A stretch of DNA of 64,000 bases, taken from assembly GCA_031361295.1 (NCBI GenBank), contig JANMCN010000276.1:11958-75957 (forward strand). Reading direction: 5' to 3'. Made by a program: the position numbers and the translations under genes. Numbering within the stretch: position 1 is the stretch's first letter; every line of letters starts with the position of its first letter. Origin of the DNA: JALZOC01 sp031361295. GTDB taxonomy: Bacteria > Acidobacteriota > Vicinamibacteria > Vicinamibacterales > 2-12-FULL-66-21. Below the pieces are notes generated by a model that saw nothing but the letters and a program-made list of their open reading frames with translations, did no database searches and was not told the origin of the DNA. Positions 51,318-60,445 of this stretch are shown here, piece by piece.

Positions 51318-53174
51318 ATGGCGCAGGTCACGGGAAACTCCACGGTCCACGATGTCGTTGTCGTGGGCTCTGGTGCCGGAGGCGGGACGATGACGAAGGT
51401 GCTCGCCGACCTCGGGGTGTCGGTGCTGCTCATCGAAGCCGGGCCCCTGTTGAATCCGACGGACCTGAAGGAGCACATGTGGCCGTACCAGGCGCCGAAT
51501 CGCGGCGCAGGGCCGCACGGGGAAGCCTACACGGGGGGACGCACCGGCTTCACGTACAGCGCGACCTACGGCGGGGCCCAGATCGATGGCGAGCCGTACA
51601 CGGTGGCGCCCGGCAGTGACTTCTCCTGGTTCCGATCCCGGATTCTGGGTGGGCGCACGAACCATTACGGCCGCGTCACGCTTCGCATGGCGGACTACGA
51701 CTTCAAGCCGCGCACCACGGATGGCCTCGGATGGGACTGGCCGATCAGTTACGACGACATCGCGCCGTACTACGACAAGGCGGAGCGGTTCATCGGCGTC
51801 ACCGGCTCGATCGAGGGCATTCGCAGCGCGCCGGACGGCATCTTCAATCCACCAGCCGCGCTGCGGGCGCACGACACGCTCGTCCAGCGATCCTGCGCGA
51901 CGCTCGGGATTCGCGCGGTCGCGGCCCGGCAGTCCGTCACCACCGTCGCCAGGAACGGCCGCCCGCCGTGCCATTACTGCGGGCAGTGCGGGCGCGGCTG
52001 CAAGACCGCCTCGAACTACGCCTCGAGCTACGTGCAGATTTTTCCCGCGATGCAGACCGGTCGCGTGCAGGTCATTCCCAATGCCATGGCACGCGAACTC
52101 CTGACTGACGACACCGGCAACGTCACGGCCGTCTCGTACATCGACAAGACCACAGGCGGCGAAAAGCAGGTGCGGTGCCGCACCGTCGTGCTCGCGGCGA
52201 GCGCGTGCGAGTCGGCGCGGCTCCTCCTCAACTCGAAGTCCCCCCGGCACCCGCAGGGGCTCGCCAACTCGTCCGGGAAGATCGGGCGCTACCTGATGGA
52301 CACCGTGGGGTCGAGCCTCTCGGCGCAGGTGCCGGCGCTCTCCGGCATGCCCAGGTACAACTCGGACGGCTATGGCTCGCATCTCTACGTGCCGTGGTGG
52401 CTCTCGGATAAGCACAGGACGCTCAACTTCCCTCGCGGATATCACATCGAAGTCGGCGGCGGCTACGGGATGCCAGGCCTCGGCTCCTTCAACGGCAGCG
52501 TGAACCGCGCGGAAGGGTACGGCCTGACGCTGAAGCAGGCCATCCGCGCCGATTACGGGACGTCGATCGGCCTGTCTGGCCGAGGCGAGATGATCCCCAA
52601 CGAGCAGTCGTTCTGCGAGATCGATCCCGAGGTCAAGGACCGCTGGGGCATCCCGGTGCTCCGCTTCCACTGGGGCTGGAGCGACCACGAATTGAACCAG
52701 GTCCGCCACATGCAGCAGACCTTCCGCGCGATCCTCGAGGCCATGGGCGGCCAGATCACGGCGGGCGGCGCCCGCGGAGGAGGCGCGGGCCAGACGACCG
52801 GCACCGGTCCGCAGCGCGGGCAGCAGGCGCCGCAGACGGGGCAGGCCGGTCCCCAGACCGGGCAGACGAATGCACCCGCGGGCCAGCCGACGAGCACCGG
52901 TCAGCCGATGGCGCAGGCGGTCGAGCCCGGGCGGCCGCCTATCTCGCGGGGCGGCGCCATCATCCACGAGGTCGGCACGATCCGCATGGGAGACGACGTG
53001 CAGACGAGCGTGCTGAACAGGTTCTGCCAGGCTCACGACGTGAAAAACCTGTTCGTCGCCGACGCGGCGCCTTTCGTGAGCAACGCCGACAAGAACCCCA
53101 CCCACACCATCGTCGCGCTCGCGTGGCGCACGGCAGAGTACCTGGCCGAGGAATTGAGGAAGGCGAATGTCTGA
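51318..53174 (+). CDS. GMC-family FAD oxidoreductase, glucoside/sugar dehydrogenase-like large subunit
   Basis: A 618-residue flavoprotein. FAD motif VVVVGSGAGGGTMTKVL (13-29), ILGGRTNHYGRV (second signature), and C-terminal HEVGTIRMGDD and NPTHTIVALAWRTAEYLAEEL with the active-site region. Residues 218-228 are CxxCxxCxxxC (CHYCGQCGRGC), a likely Fe-S segment. An unusual Gly/Gln/Thr/Pro-rich stretch (about 478-542) interrupts the C-terminal domain. No own signal; it overlaps the Tat-signalled small subunit by eight bases, as in sugar dehydrogenases that travel as a complex. GGAGGAG precedes the ATG. Acceptor may be the cytochrome c encoded at 55994. Confidence 0.9.
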   Translation: MAQVTGNSTVHDVVVVGSGAGGGTMTKVLADLGVSVLLIEAGPLLNPTDLKEHMWPYQAPNRGAGPHGEAYTGGRTGFTYSATYGGAQIDGEPYTVAPGSDFSWFRSRILGGRTNHYGRVTLRMADYDFKPRTTDGLGWDWPISYDDIAPYYDKAERFIGVTGSIEGIRSAPDGIFNPPAALRAHDTLVQRSCATLGIRAVAARQSVTTVARNGRPPCHYCGQCGRGCKTASNYASSYVQIFPAMQTGRVQVIPNAMARELLTDDTGNVTAVSYIDKTTGGEKQVRCRTVVLAASACESARLLLNSKSPRHPQGLANSSGKIGRYLMDTVGSSLSAQVPALSGMPRYNSDGYGSHLYVPWWLSDKHRTLNFPRGYHIEVGGGYGMPGLGSFNGSVNRAEGYGLTLKQAIRADYGTSIGLSGRGEMIPNEQSFCEIDPEVKDRWGIPVLRFHWGWSDHELNQVRHMQQTFRAILEAMGGQITAGGARGGGAGQTTGTGPQRGQQAPQTGQAGPQTGQTNAPAGQPTSTGQPMAQAVEPGRPPISRGGAIIHEVGTIRMGDDVQTSVLNRFCQAHDVKNLFVADAAPFVSNADKNPTHTIVALAWRTAEYLAEELRKANV

Positions 53175-53766
53175 GATCACCCGCCGCGATGTCCTGCGGA
53201 GACTTGGGCTGGTCCTCGTCACGGTGGGATCCGTGGACCGTGTGTCCGCCCAGGAGGTCCACCAGATGGCGTCGCAGGCTCAGGCCGCGGCCGGGGGCAC
53301 CTACACACCGATCGCGTTGACGGCGCACGAATATCGGACGCTCGAACGCCTCACCGACCTGATCCTCCCGGTCGAGAACGGCGCGCCTGGCGCGCTGGCG
53401 GCAGGGGCCGCCGCATGGATTGACATGCTCGCCGGCGCGAACGACGAGTTGAAGTCCACTTACACGACGGGGCTCGCCTGGCTCGATAGCGCGATGCAGG
53501 CGCGCGGTGCCGCGGATTTCCTCACCGCGTCCCCCTCGGACCAGACGGCATTGCTCGACCAGATCGCGTACCGGCGGAACACGACGCCGGAGCTCACGCC
53601 GGGGATCCAGTTCTTCACGTGGGCGCGCCGCATGACGGTCGACGCGTTCTACACGAGCGAGATCGGGATTCGCGACATCGACTACCGGGGGAACACCGCG
53701 CTCGTGAGCTACCCGGCGCCGACGGAAGCCATCGCATACGCGCTGAAGCGAAGCGGCCTCGGATAA
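53167..53766 (+). CDS. Gluconate 2-dehydrogenase subunit 3-like Tat small subunit
   Basis: A 199-residue protein with a twin-arginine signal (ITRRDVLRRLGLVLVTVGS). The mature part fits the gluconate_2-dh3 family: ALTAHEYRTLERLTDLILP near the N-terminus, GAAAWIDMLAG, LAWLDSAMQARG and FYTSEIGIRDIDYRGN at the C-terminus. Such subunits carry GMC flavoproteins through the Tat system. It overlaps the GMC stop by eight bases, so the pair is translated together. Function as partner is well supported by context. Confidence 0.9.
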   Translation: MSEITRRDVLRRLGLVLVTVGSVDRVSAQEVHQMASQAQAAAGGTYTPIALTAHEYRTLERLTDLILPVENGAPGALAAGAAAWIDMLAGANDELKSTYTTGLAWLDSAMQARGAADFLTASPSDQTALLDQIAYRRNTTPELTPGIQFFTWARRMTVDAFYTSEIGIRDIDYRGNTALVSYPAPTEAIAYALKRSGLG

Positions 53767-53779
53767 CCCCCGCGGTCCG

Positions 53780-54757
53780 TCACTGCACGCCTGCCCGCTT
53801 CATCGCCGCCCGCGTCGTATCGAGCGCCAGCCGCGCTCCATCTTGTGCCGACATGTCCGCAGGGACACGCCCGAGGGGCTCCGGGCTGACGCCGCCGTCG
53901 TACCCGATCTTCCTGAGCGACTGGAAGAAGCCGGTCAGGTCGATGACCCCTTCGCCGGGCATGAGACGCTGGTTGTCACGCACGTCTTCCGGCGCCTGCG
54001 CGCTGGCGTCCGAAACGTGGACATGGACGATGCGCGACGTGGGCGTATTCAGGATGTCGGCCGTACTGCCGCCGGAGTGGTGCCAGTGCCACACGTCCAG
54101 AATCACGCCGATGTTCTCGCCGCAATCGTTGGCGAGCGCAACGGTTTCCGGCAGTGTCCAGATGAAGGGGTTCGCCGGCGGGCCGCCGGCCCGACCCTGG
54201 CGGAAGGACTGGACCCCGAGGAACTCCATTCCGAGTCGGATGTTCGAACGCTGGAGGACCTTCGAGATGGCTCCCATCCGGTCGCGGACCACGTGGCGCC
54301 ACTCCTCCTTCGGCTGCGGCCCGGTGGGGGACAGCACCACCATCATGCGGTCGCACCCAATCGCCGCGGTGAACGCCGCGTCGTCCGCCAGCTGAACGAG
54401 CGCCTGGTCGAATGCCGCCTGCTCTCCCTGGAATGGCAGCGGTCTGGCCATCGGGAGATTGACGATGCTGGGCTTGATCCCGAGCTCGGCAAGGAGCGCC
54501 TTCGTCGCGTCGGCGCCGGCGGCCTTCGCCGGGCCGAGACTCCAATCCACGCCCTGAAAGCCCACCCGCGCGGCGAGCCGCGCCAGGTCTGGCCAGCCCA
54601 CCCCCTTCGCGACCGATCCGTTCAGGGAGATGTACATCCGGCCCTGCGCCGCGCCGCGCGCCTGCAGTCCGTGGAGGCGGGGAGCAGCGGCGGCGAGCAG
54701 CGCGCCCGCGCACGTGGCGCGCTCGAGAAAATCCCGCCGCGTGAGTCCTGAACGCAT
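53780..54757 (-). CDS. Tat-exported sugar phosphate isomerase/epimerase-like TIM barrel
   Basis: A 325-residue AP_endonuc_2-type barrel with a twin-arginine signal (LTRRDFLERATCAGALLAA). Barrel markers: RVGFQGVDWSLGP, CDRMMVVLSP, RLGMEFLGVQSFRQG (Glu), GVILDVWHWHHSG (Asp, His), RIVHVHVSD (His), and YDGGVSPEPLG (Glu). The segment around VWHWHHSGGST is typical of the exported subgroup. It ends 14 bases from the convergent small-subunit gene. It is probably cotranscribed with the other TIM barrel (54806-55663), 48 bases upstream. Confidence 0.85.
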   Translation of the reverse strand: MRSGLTRRDFLERATCAGALLAAAAPRLHGLQARGAAQGRMYISLNGSVAKGVGWPDLARLAARVGFQGVDWSLGPAKAAGADATKALLAELGIKPSIVNLPMARPLPFQGEQAAFDQALVQLADDAAFTAAIGCDRMMVVLSPTGPQPKEEWRHVVRDRMGAISKVLQRSNIRLGMEFLGVQSFRQGRAGGPPANPFIWTLPETVALANDCGENIGVILDVWHWHHSGGSTADILNTPTSRIVHVHVSDASAQAPEDVRDNQRLMPGEGVIDLTGFFQSLRKIGYDGGVSPEPLGRVPADMSAQDGARLALDTTRAAMKRAGVQ

Positions 54758-54805
54758 GCATTCTCCTCTGGCAGCTGCCGCCCCACGACCACAGCGACGC
54801 GCGGA

Positions 54806-55663
54806 TCAGCCGCGCAGTTTCCTGTAATTGGCGAGGCACCGCTCGGCGCGCTGGAACTGTTCGGTCGCGGGCCCCTGTTCCTGCTCGATCAGGTAGTACT
54901 CGACTCCGCCGACCGACTCCGCGGCCTCGAAGATCTTCTGCCACGGCGAGTTCCCCTCGCCGAAGAGAACGCCGTACCCGAGACCGGGCGCCGGAGCCCA
55001 GTCCTTGCAGTGCAGGCTCTTGATGCGACCGGGGTTCGCCTTGATCCAGGCGACAGGATCCGACCCCGCCTCGATGCACGTGCCCACATCGAGTTGCAGA
55101 ACGACGTCGTGTGACGTCGTCGACGCCAGAATGTCCATGGGCCGCTGGCCTTCGACCGGCATCCATTCGGTCTGATGATTGTGATAGCCGGTGAACATGC
55201 GTTCGGCCTTCAGTTTGTCGGCAGCGGCATTCAACCGATCGCCGACAGCCTTCCAGCCGTCGATGCCCGCGACCCGGCCGGAGCTCGCCACGATGATGTA
55301 CTGGCTGCCGAGGATCTGATTGAGGTCGATGGCCTTCGGCAGGTTCTCGGCCGTCAGCGCGGACGAGTCGTTGTGCGTCGAATGGCACCGCACGCCCACA
55401 TCATCGAGCAGCTTCCGCACCTCTTTCGCCTTCTCTGGTGTCCACGAGAAGTATGGCGAGTAGAACTCGACAACCTCGTACCCCATCTTCGCCACGGCTC
55501 GCACCGTGGCGGGGAGATCCTTCGCGAGTTCGTCACGCACGCTGTACAGCTCGAGCCCCACCGGAATCGTGGCCGCCGATACAGCGGAGGCCTTCAGGGC
55601 CAGCGGCAGCGCGCCGGCAAGCGCGAGAAACGAGCGCCGAGAGACGGTTGCATCGAGCGTCAT
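54806..55663 (-). CDS. Tat-exported sugar phosphate isomerase/epimerase-like TIM barrel
   Basis: A 285-residue barrel with a twin-arginine signal (VSRRSFLALAGALPLA). GLELYSVRDELAKD begins strand 1 of the IolE/xylose-isomerase-like group. Metal ligands are suggested by FTGYHNHQTEW (His), VLQLDVGTCIEAG (Asp), IKSLHCKDW (His) and YYLIEQEQG (Glu). GAGAGGG precedes the ATG. It starts the two-gene operon with the barrel at 53780. Exported members of this family are candidates for lyases acting on 3-oxo-glycosides; that is inference. Confidence 0.88.
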   Translation of the reverse strand: MTLDATVSRRSFLALAGALPLALKASAVSAATIPVGLELYSVRDELAKDLPATVRAVAKMGYEVVEFYSPYFSWTPEKAKEVRKLLDDVGVRCHSTHNDSSALTAENLPKAIDLNQILGSQYIIVASSGRVAGIDGWKAVGDRLNAAADKLKAERMFTGYHNHQTEWMPVEGQRPMDILASTTSHDVVLQLDVGTCIEAGSDPVAWIKANPGRIKSLHCKDWAPAPGLGYGVLFGEGNSPWQKIFEAAESVGGVEYYLIEQEQGPATEQFQRAERCLANYRKLRG

Positions 55664-55993
55664 TGGTGTACCCTCTCGAGTTCCTGTTGAAGAAGCGACC
55701 GTGCGCTGTCACGCCAGGCGCGGTCAGTATGAGCCCGGGCCTGACCTTGCCGCGACGGACACGCGAGGATCGCGGTCGTGATCCGCAGCACAGCCTGGTC
55801 GAAGTCGCCTGGCAGTCCTGCGCCCCACGAGGACGTCCTCCAGCGGTGGAGCATACCTGCCGCGTCGTGCGTTCGCAAACCCCACGCTCAGCTGAAGCGC
55901 GGGTGCGCCGATCGTTGTATCGTAGGTGGCGCCCCGACAACGGCCCGTGCGAGGAGCGCGCATAACTCGCTCCCGGGAACGAGGACTCTCTTG
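55664..55993. other. 330-base divergent intergenic region
   Basis: Between the TIM-barrel operon and the cytochrome c gene. No coding signal. An extended -10-like TGTATCGT lies at 55916-55923 on the plus strand, the same hexamer as before the DUF2264 gene, about 70 bases before the cytochrome start. No repeats seen. Confidence 0.4.
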
Positions 55994-57031
55994 ATGCGGA
56001 ATGTTCTGGTCATACTGGGTGTTTCTCTGGCCGCCGCGCTCGGCGCCGGCATCGTCACGAACGCACAGAGTCCGGCGGCGGGCCCGGCCGGCGGGACCGA
56101 CACGCCGTATTGGGCGTACGGAGTACCTCCACCCGTCGCCCCCGCGGCAACGCCTCCAGACGGTGGACCGCCCGCGCCGCGGCCTGCGGGACCTCGTGCA
56201 CCCCAGGACACCACCCTGAAGCATGTCCCCGACAGCCCGGAGGCTTTCACCATCGCGCAGCTGCGCGACTTCTTCAACGTCGCGGACTGGTTCCCAGAAG
56301 ATCACCCCCCCATGCCCGACGTCGTCGTGCACGGCCGGCCGCCGGACGTGCGGGGCTGCGGGATGTGCCACATGCCGAACGGGCTCGGCCGCCCGGAGAA
56401 CGCCCCCATTGCCGGCCTCCCTTACGACTACGTCGTTCAGCAGCTCACCGACTTCAAGAACGGTCTCCGGGCCAGCGCCGAGCCGCGCAAGACGAACACG
56501 GCGCAGATGATCCAGGCCGCCAAGGCCATGACCGACGAGGAGGTGAAGGCGGCCGCGACCTACCTCTCGTCGCTCAAGTGGAAACCGTGGATCAAGGTCG
56601 TGGAGGCCGATGCCGTGCCTCGGATGCGGCTCGCCGGCAACGTCTTCTTTGCGACCGGCGAGGAGGGCACCGAGCCGATCGGACAGCGCATCATCGAGAC
56701 GCCGCTCGACAACACGCGGTTCGAGCTGCGGGACCCGCACTCGGGCTTCACGGCGTACGTGCCGACCGGCAGCGTCAGCAAGGGGGCGGCCATCGTGTCG
56801 AGCGGAGGGAACAAGACCCTCCCGTGCGGCATCTGCCACGGCCAGGATCTGAACGGCCTGGGACCGGTCCCCGGTCTCGCCGGCCGCTCTCCGAGCTACA
56901 TCGTGCGGCAGCTGTACGACATCCAGCAGGGCACGCGCAAAGGCACGTGGTCGCCGCTGATGAAGCAGGTGGTCGACAAGCTGACGCAGGATGACATGAT
57001 CGCGATTGCGGCTTACGTCGCGTCACGGTAG
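55994..57031 (+). CDS. Diheme cytochrome c
   Basis: A 345-residue exported c-type cytochrome. The signal peptide covers residues 1-25; a Pro/Ala-rich linker follows (about 25-70). Two heme sites: CGMCH (~119) and CGICH (~278), each followed by a helix with LPYDYVVQQLTDF or RSPSYIVRQLYDIQ, a cyt c class I pattern, and axial Met candidates in TAQMIQAAKAMTD and SPLMKQVVDKL. ATG 55994 has GAGGA nearby. It may accept electrons from the GMC dehydrogenase two genes away. Final oxidase is not in the window. Confidence 0.9.
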   Translation: MRNVLVILGVSLAAALGAGIVTNAQSPAAGPAGGTDTPYWAYGVPPPVAPAATPPDGGPPAPRPAGPRAPQDTTLKHVPDSPEAFTIAQLRDFFNVADWFPEDHPPMPDVVVHGRPPDVRGCGMCHMPNGLGRPENAPIAGLPYDYVVQQLTDFKNGLRASAEPRKTNTAQMIQAAKAMTDEEVKAAATYLSSLKWKPWIKVVEADAVPRMRLAGNVFFATGEEGTEPIGQRIIETPLDNTRFELRDPHSGFTAYVPTGSVSKGAAIVSSGGNKTLPCGICHGQDLNGLGPVPGLAGRSPSYIVRQLYDIQQGTRKGTWSPLMKQVVDKLTQDDMIAIAAYVASR

Positions 57032-57104
57032 CGGTCGTCATGGCGGGTCTCAGGCCCGCCCTGTGTATCGCGCGTGGCCCCGTAGGGCGAGCCTTGTGGC
57101 GGCG

Positions 57105-58001
57105 TCAGCCGAAATACTGCGCCCGCTTTTCCTTCAGGAACGCGGCCGAGCGTGCAATTTCGTCCAGCCCCTCCATGCCGGCCTCGACGGAGATCCAGCC
57201 GTCGAAGTTCACCTCGGCCAGCAGCCTGAAGATGGCGTCGTAGTCGTTCAACCCTTTACCGGTTTCGCCGTGGCGGAGCGCGGCCGCATAGCCCAGAGAA
57301 CCATCCCCCGTCTTCAAGTCATCGAGCGTCGCGCCGGGTGCCAGGTAGCGGTCCGACGCGTGCATCGTGACGACGCGGTGCCGTACTTTCTGGAGGAACA
57401 GGACCGGGTCGAACCCGCCGACGAACGCATTCGAGGGATCGTACTGGACGCCGAAGAACGGCGAGTCGATCCGGTCGATGATCTCGAGAAAGATGTCCTC
57501 GGGCTGCGCGAACTCGGGATATCGCCACGTGCCGTCCTTGTAGTGATTCTCCATGCAGAGCACGACGTTGCACTGCGCCGCGTAGTCGAGTGAACGGCTG
57601 ATCCCCTCGACCGTGCGTGCGATGCCGTCCTTGCGCGAGAGCTCGGGGTACCGCTGGCCGCTGAGCGTCCGGCAGTGGCGGGCGCCCATCCTGACGGTCA
57701 AGTCGATCGCTTCCTTCTGCCGCTCCACCTGCCGCCGGCGCTCGTCGGGATCGAAGTGCGTGAAGTCCGGCGAGAAACAGATCATCGACGTGATCTGTTC
57801 GGTCTCGCGCATCGCGCTCACGATCGGACGCACGTGCTCGGGGGCGAAACTGCGGAAAAAGCCGTCGTAGTGCTCCACGCCTTCGCCGCCGAGGGCGGCG
57901 GCGTCGCGGATCCACTTCTCGAACGACATCCGCCCGTCGACCAGTTCGTCGAAATAGCACTTGGGAAACACGCTGATCCGAGGGGGCATGAACAGGTTCA
58001 C
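57105..58001 (-). CDS. Cytoplasmic sugar phosphate isomerase/epimerase-like TIM barrel
   Basis: A 298-residue AP_endonuc_2-type barrel without signal peptide. Features: RISVFPKCYFDELVDG, GEGVEHYDGFF, VVLCMENHYKDG (Glu/His), FFGVQYDPSNAF (Asp), RVVTMHASDRY (His), and FDGWISVEAGMEG (Glu). The GTG start at 58001 directly follows the SDR stop codon, so the genes are coupled. An ATG four codons later is an alternative. Last gene of the HPS-FkbM-SDR-TIM operon. Likely an isomerase or epimerase of a keto sugar. Confidence 0.87.
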   Translation of the reverse strand: MNLFMPPRISVFPKCYFDELVDGRMSFEKWIRDAAALGGEGVEHYDGFFRSFAPEHVRPIVSAMRETEQITSMICFSPDFTHFDPDERRRQVERQKEAIDLTVRMGARHCRTLSGQRYPELSRKDGIARTVEGISRSLDYAAQCNVVLCMENHYKDGTWRYPEFAQPEDIFLEIIDRIDSPFFGVQYDPSNAFVGGFDPVLFLQKVRHRVVTMHASDRYLAPGATLDDLKTGDGSLGYAAALRHGETGKGLNDYDAIFRLLAEVNFDGWISVEAGMEGLDEIARSAAFLKEKRAQYFG

Positions 58002-58778
<777 letters not shown>

Positions 58779-58806
58779 CAGCGTGCTCCGATCCAGTCCA
58801 CAGTCG

Positions 58807-59607
58807 TCAATGCCGAGCCGGCGTGAATACCACGTGACCGTCCCGGGCAAAGAGCTCCGCACCCGGCTCGAGCGGCTCGGCGTGCAGTCCGAGCGAGGCG
58901 ATGGTCTCGTGCGCGAACCCGGCGTCCACCCCGAATCCCGGCCAGCACTGCGGGTGCATCTCCGCCACGATGACGAGGCGCGGTCCGGCTCTGCGGATGG
59001 TCTCGCGGGCGCCGCGGAGGACGTGCCACTCGGCTCCCTGCACGTCCATGCGGATGAACGTCGGCTCGAATTGCTGCTCGGCACAGAGGCGGTCCAGCGT
59101 CAGGACGTCCACCGTGCGGAGGCGCGGCGTGGCGGTGACATCCACCGCCCGGGCAAGCGCATTCACATAAGGCTCATCGTACTCGTGCAGGACTGCCTGC
59201 CCGGCTGCCTCGCCGGCCGCTGCTTCGATCAGGGTGATCGGAGCGCTCCGCCCCGCATTGTAGTGAATGTGCCGGCGCGCCACCGAGGCGCTCCAGGCTG
59301 TGGGTTCGAGGGCGACCACGCGCCCGCTGGAACCGGACAGGCGGGACTCGAGCACGGCGTAGACGCCCAGGAACGCGCCCACGTCGAGAACGTGTGTGCC
59401 CGGGGCGACACGTGACGTGACGAACTCGAAGAGTGGGCGCTCGGGGTCGTGCAGCACGAGGTGGCGCACCCGCGGGTCGATCCGCACAATCTGGTCGTGC
59501 ACCCGCCACGGCATGCCCGAACGCCCATAGCGCGTGCGCAGCGCGACTGCGTACGCACGTGTCGCGACCCCTCGCGTCAGGGTTCGCAGGTCGCGGCGCT
59601 GGGTCAC
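58807..59607 (-). CDS. FkbM-family methyltransferase
   Basis: A 266-residue S-adenosylmethionine-dependent methyltransferase. SAM motif I is THVLDVGAFLGVYAVLESRL, followed by RVVALEPTAWSASVARRHIHYN, and the FkbM/Methyltransf_21 signature FIRMDVQGAEWHVLRGA. GTG 59607 follows AGGA at seven bases and sits 10 bases after the HPS-like stop; a longer frame upstream overlaps that gene. Relatives O-methylate sugars or polyketides. Here it may methylate a sugar, perhaps of an exopolysaccharide. Confidence 0.85.
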   Translation of the reverse strand: MTQRRDLRTLTRGVATRAYAVALRTRYGRSGMPWRVHDQIVRIDPRVRHLVLHDPERPLFEFVTSRVAPGTHVLDVGAFLGVYAVLESRLSGSSGRVVALEPTAWSASVARRHIHYNAGRSAPITLIEAAAGEAAGQAVLHEYDEPYVNALARAVDVTATPRLRTVDVLTLDRLCAEQQFEPTFIRMDVQGAEWHVLRGARETIRRAGPRLVIVAEMHPQCWPGFGVDAGFAHETIASLGLHAEPLEPGAELFARDGHVVFTPARH

Positions 59608-59617
59608 CGGTCGATCC

Positions 59618-60322
<705 letters not shown>

Positions 60323-60356
60323 CGGGACAATATAGCGTGGCACGGTGGTGGCGGTC

Positions 60357-60426
60357 GAAACTGGGAACTGGAAACTGGAAACTGGGAACTGAGAACTGGG
60401 AACTGGGAACTGGGAACTGGGAAGTG
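60357..60426. repeat. Tandem heptanucleotide array, unit GGAACTG
   Basis: Ten head-to-tail units: GAAACTG, GGAACTG, GAAACTG, GAAACTG, GGAACTG, AGAACTG, GGAACTG three times, GGAAGTG. It fills the divergent promoter region between the HPS-like gene and DUF2264, where -35 elements would be expected. The unit is the reverse complement of the array upstream of speA. Confidence 0.92.
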
Positions 60427-60433
60427 AAACGTG

Positions 60434-60439
60434 TATCGT
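60434..60439 (+). promoter_or_regulatory. Candidate -10 of the DUF2264 gene
   Basis: TATCGT exactly six bases before ATG 60446, preceded by GTG, directly after the heptad array. No Shine-Dalgarno; a leaderless transcript is likely if it is used. Confidence 0.4.
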
Positions 60440-60445
60440 GCGCGC

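Noticed and set aside
51231..53222. 663-codon open frame on the minus strand
   Set aside because: Antisense to the GMC oxidoreductase; Arg/Val/Asp-rich composition without domain motifs.
53976..55388. 470-codon open frame on the minus strand
   Set aside because: Runs out of frame across two TIM-barrel genes whose motifs are intact in another frame; very Arg-rich.
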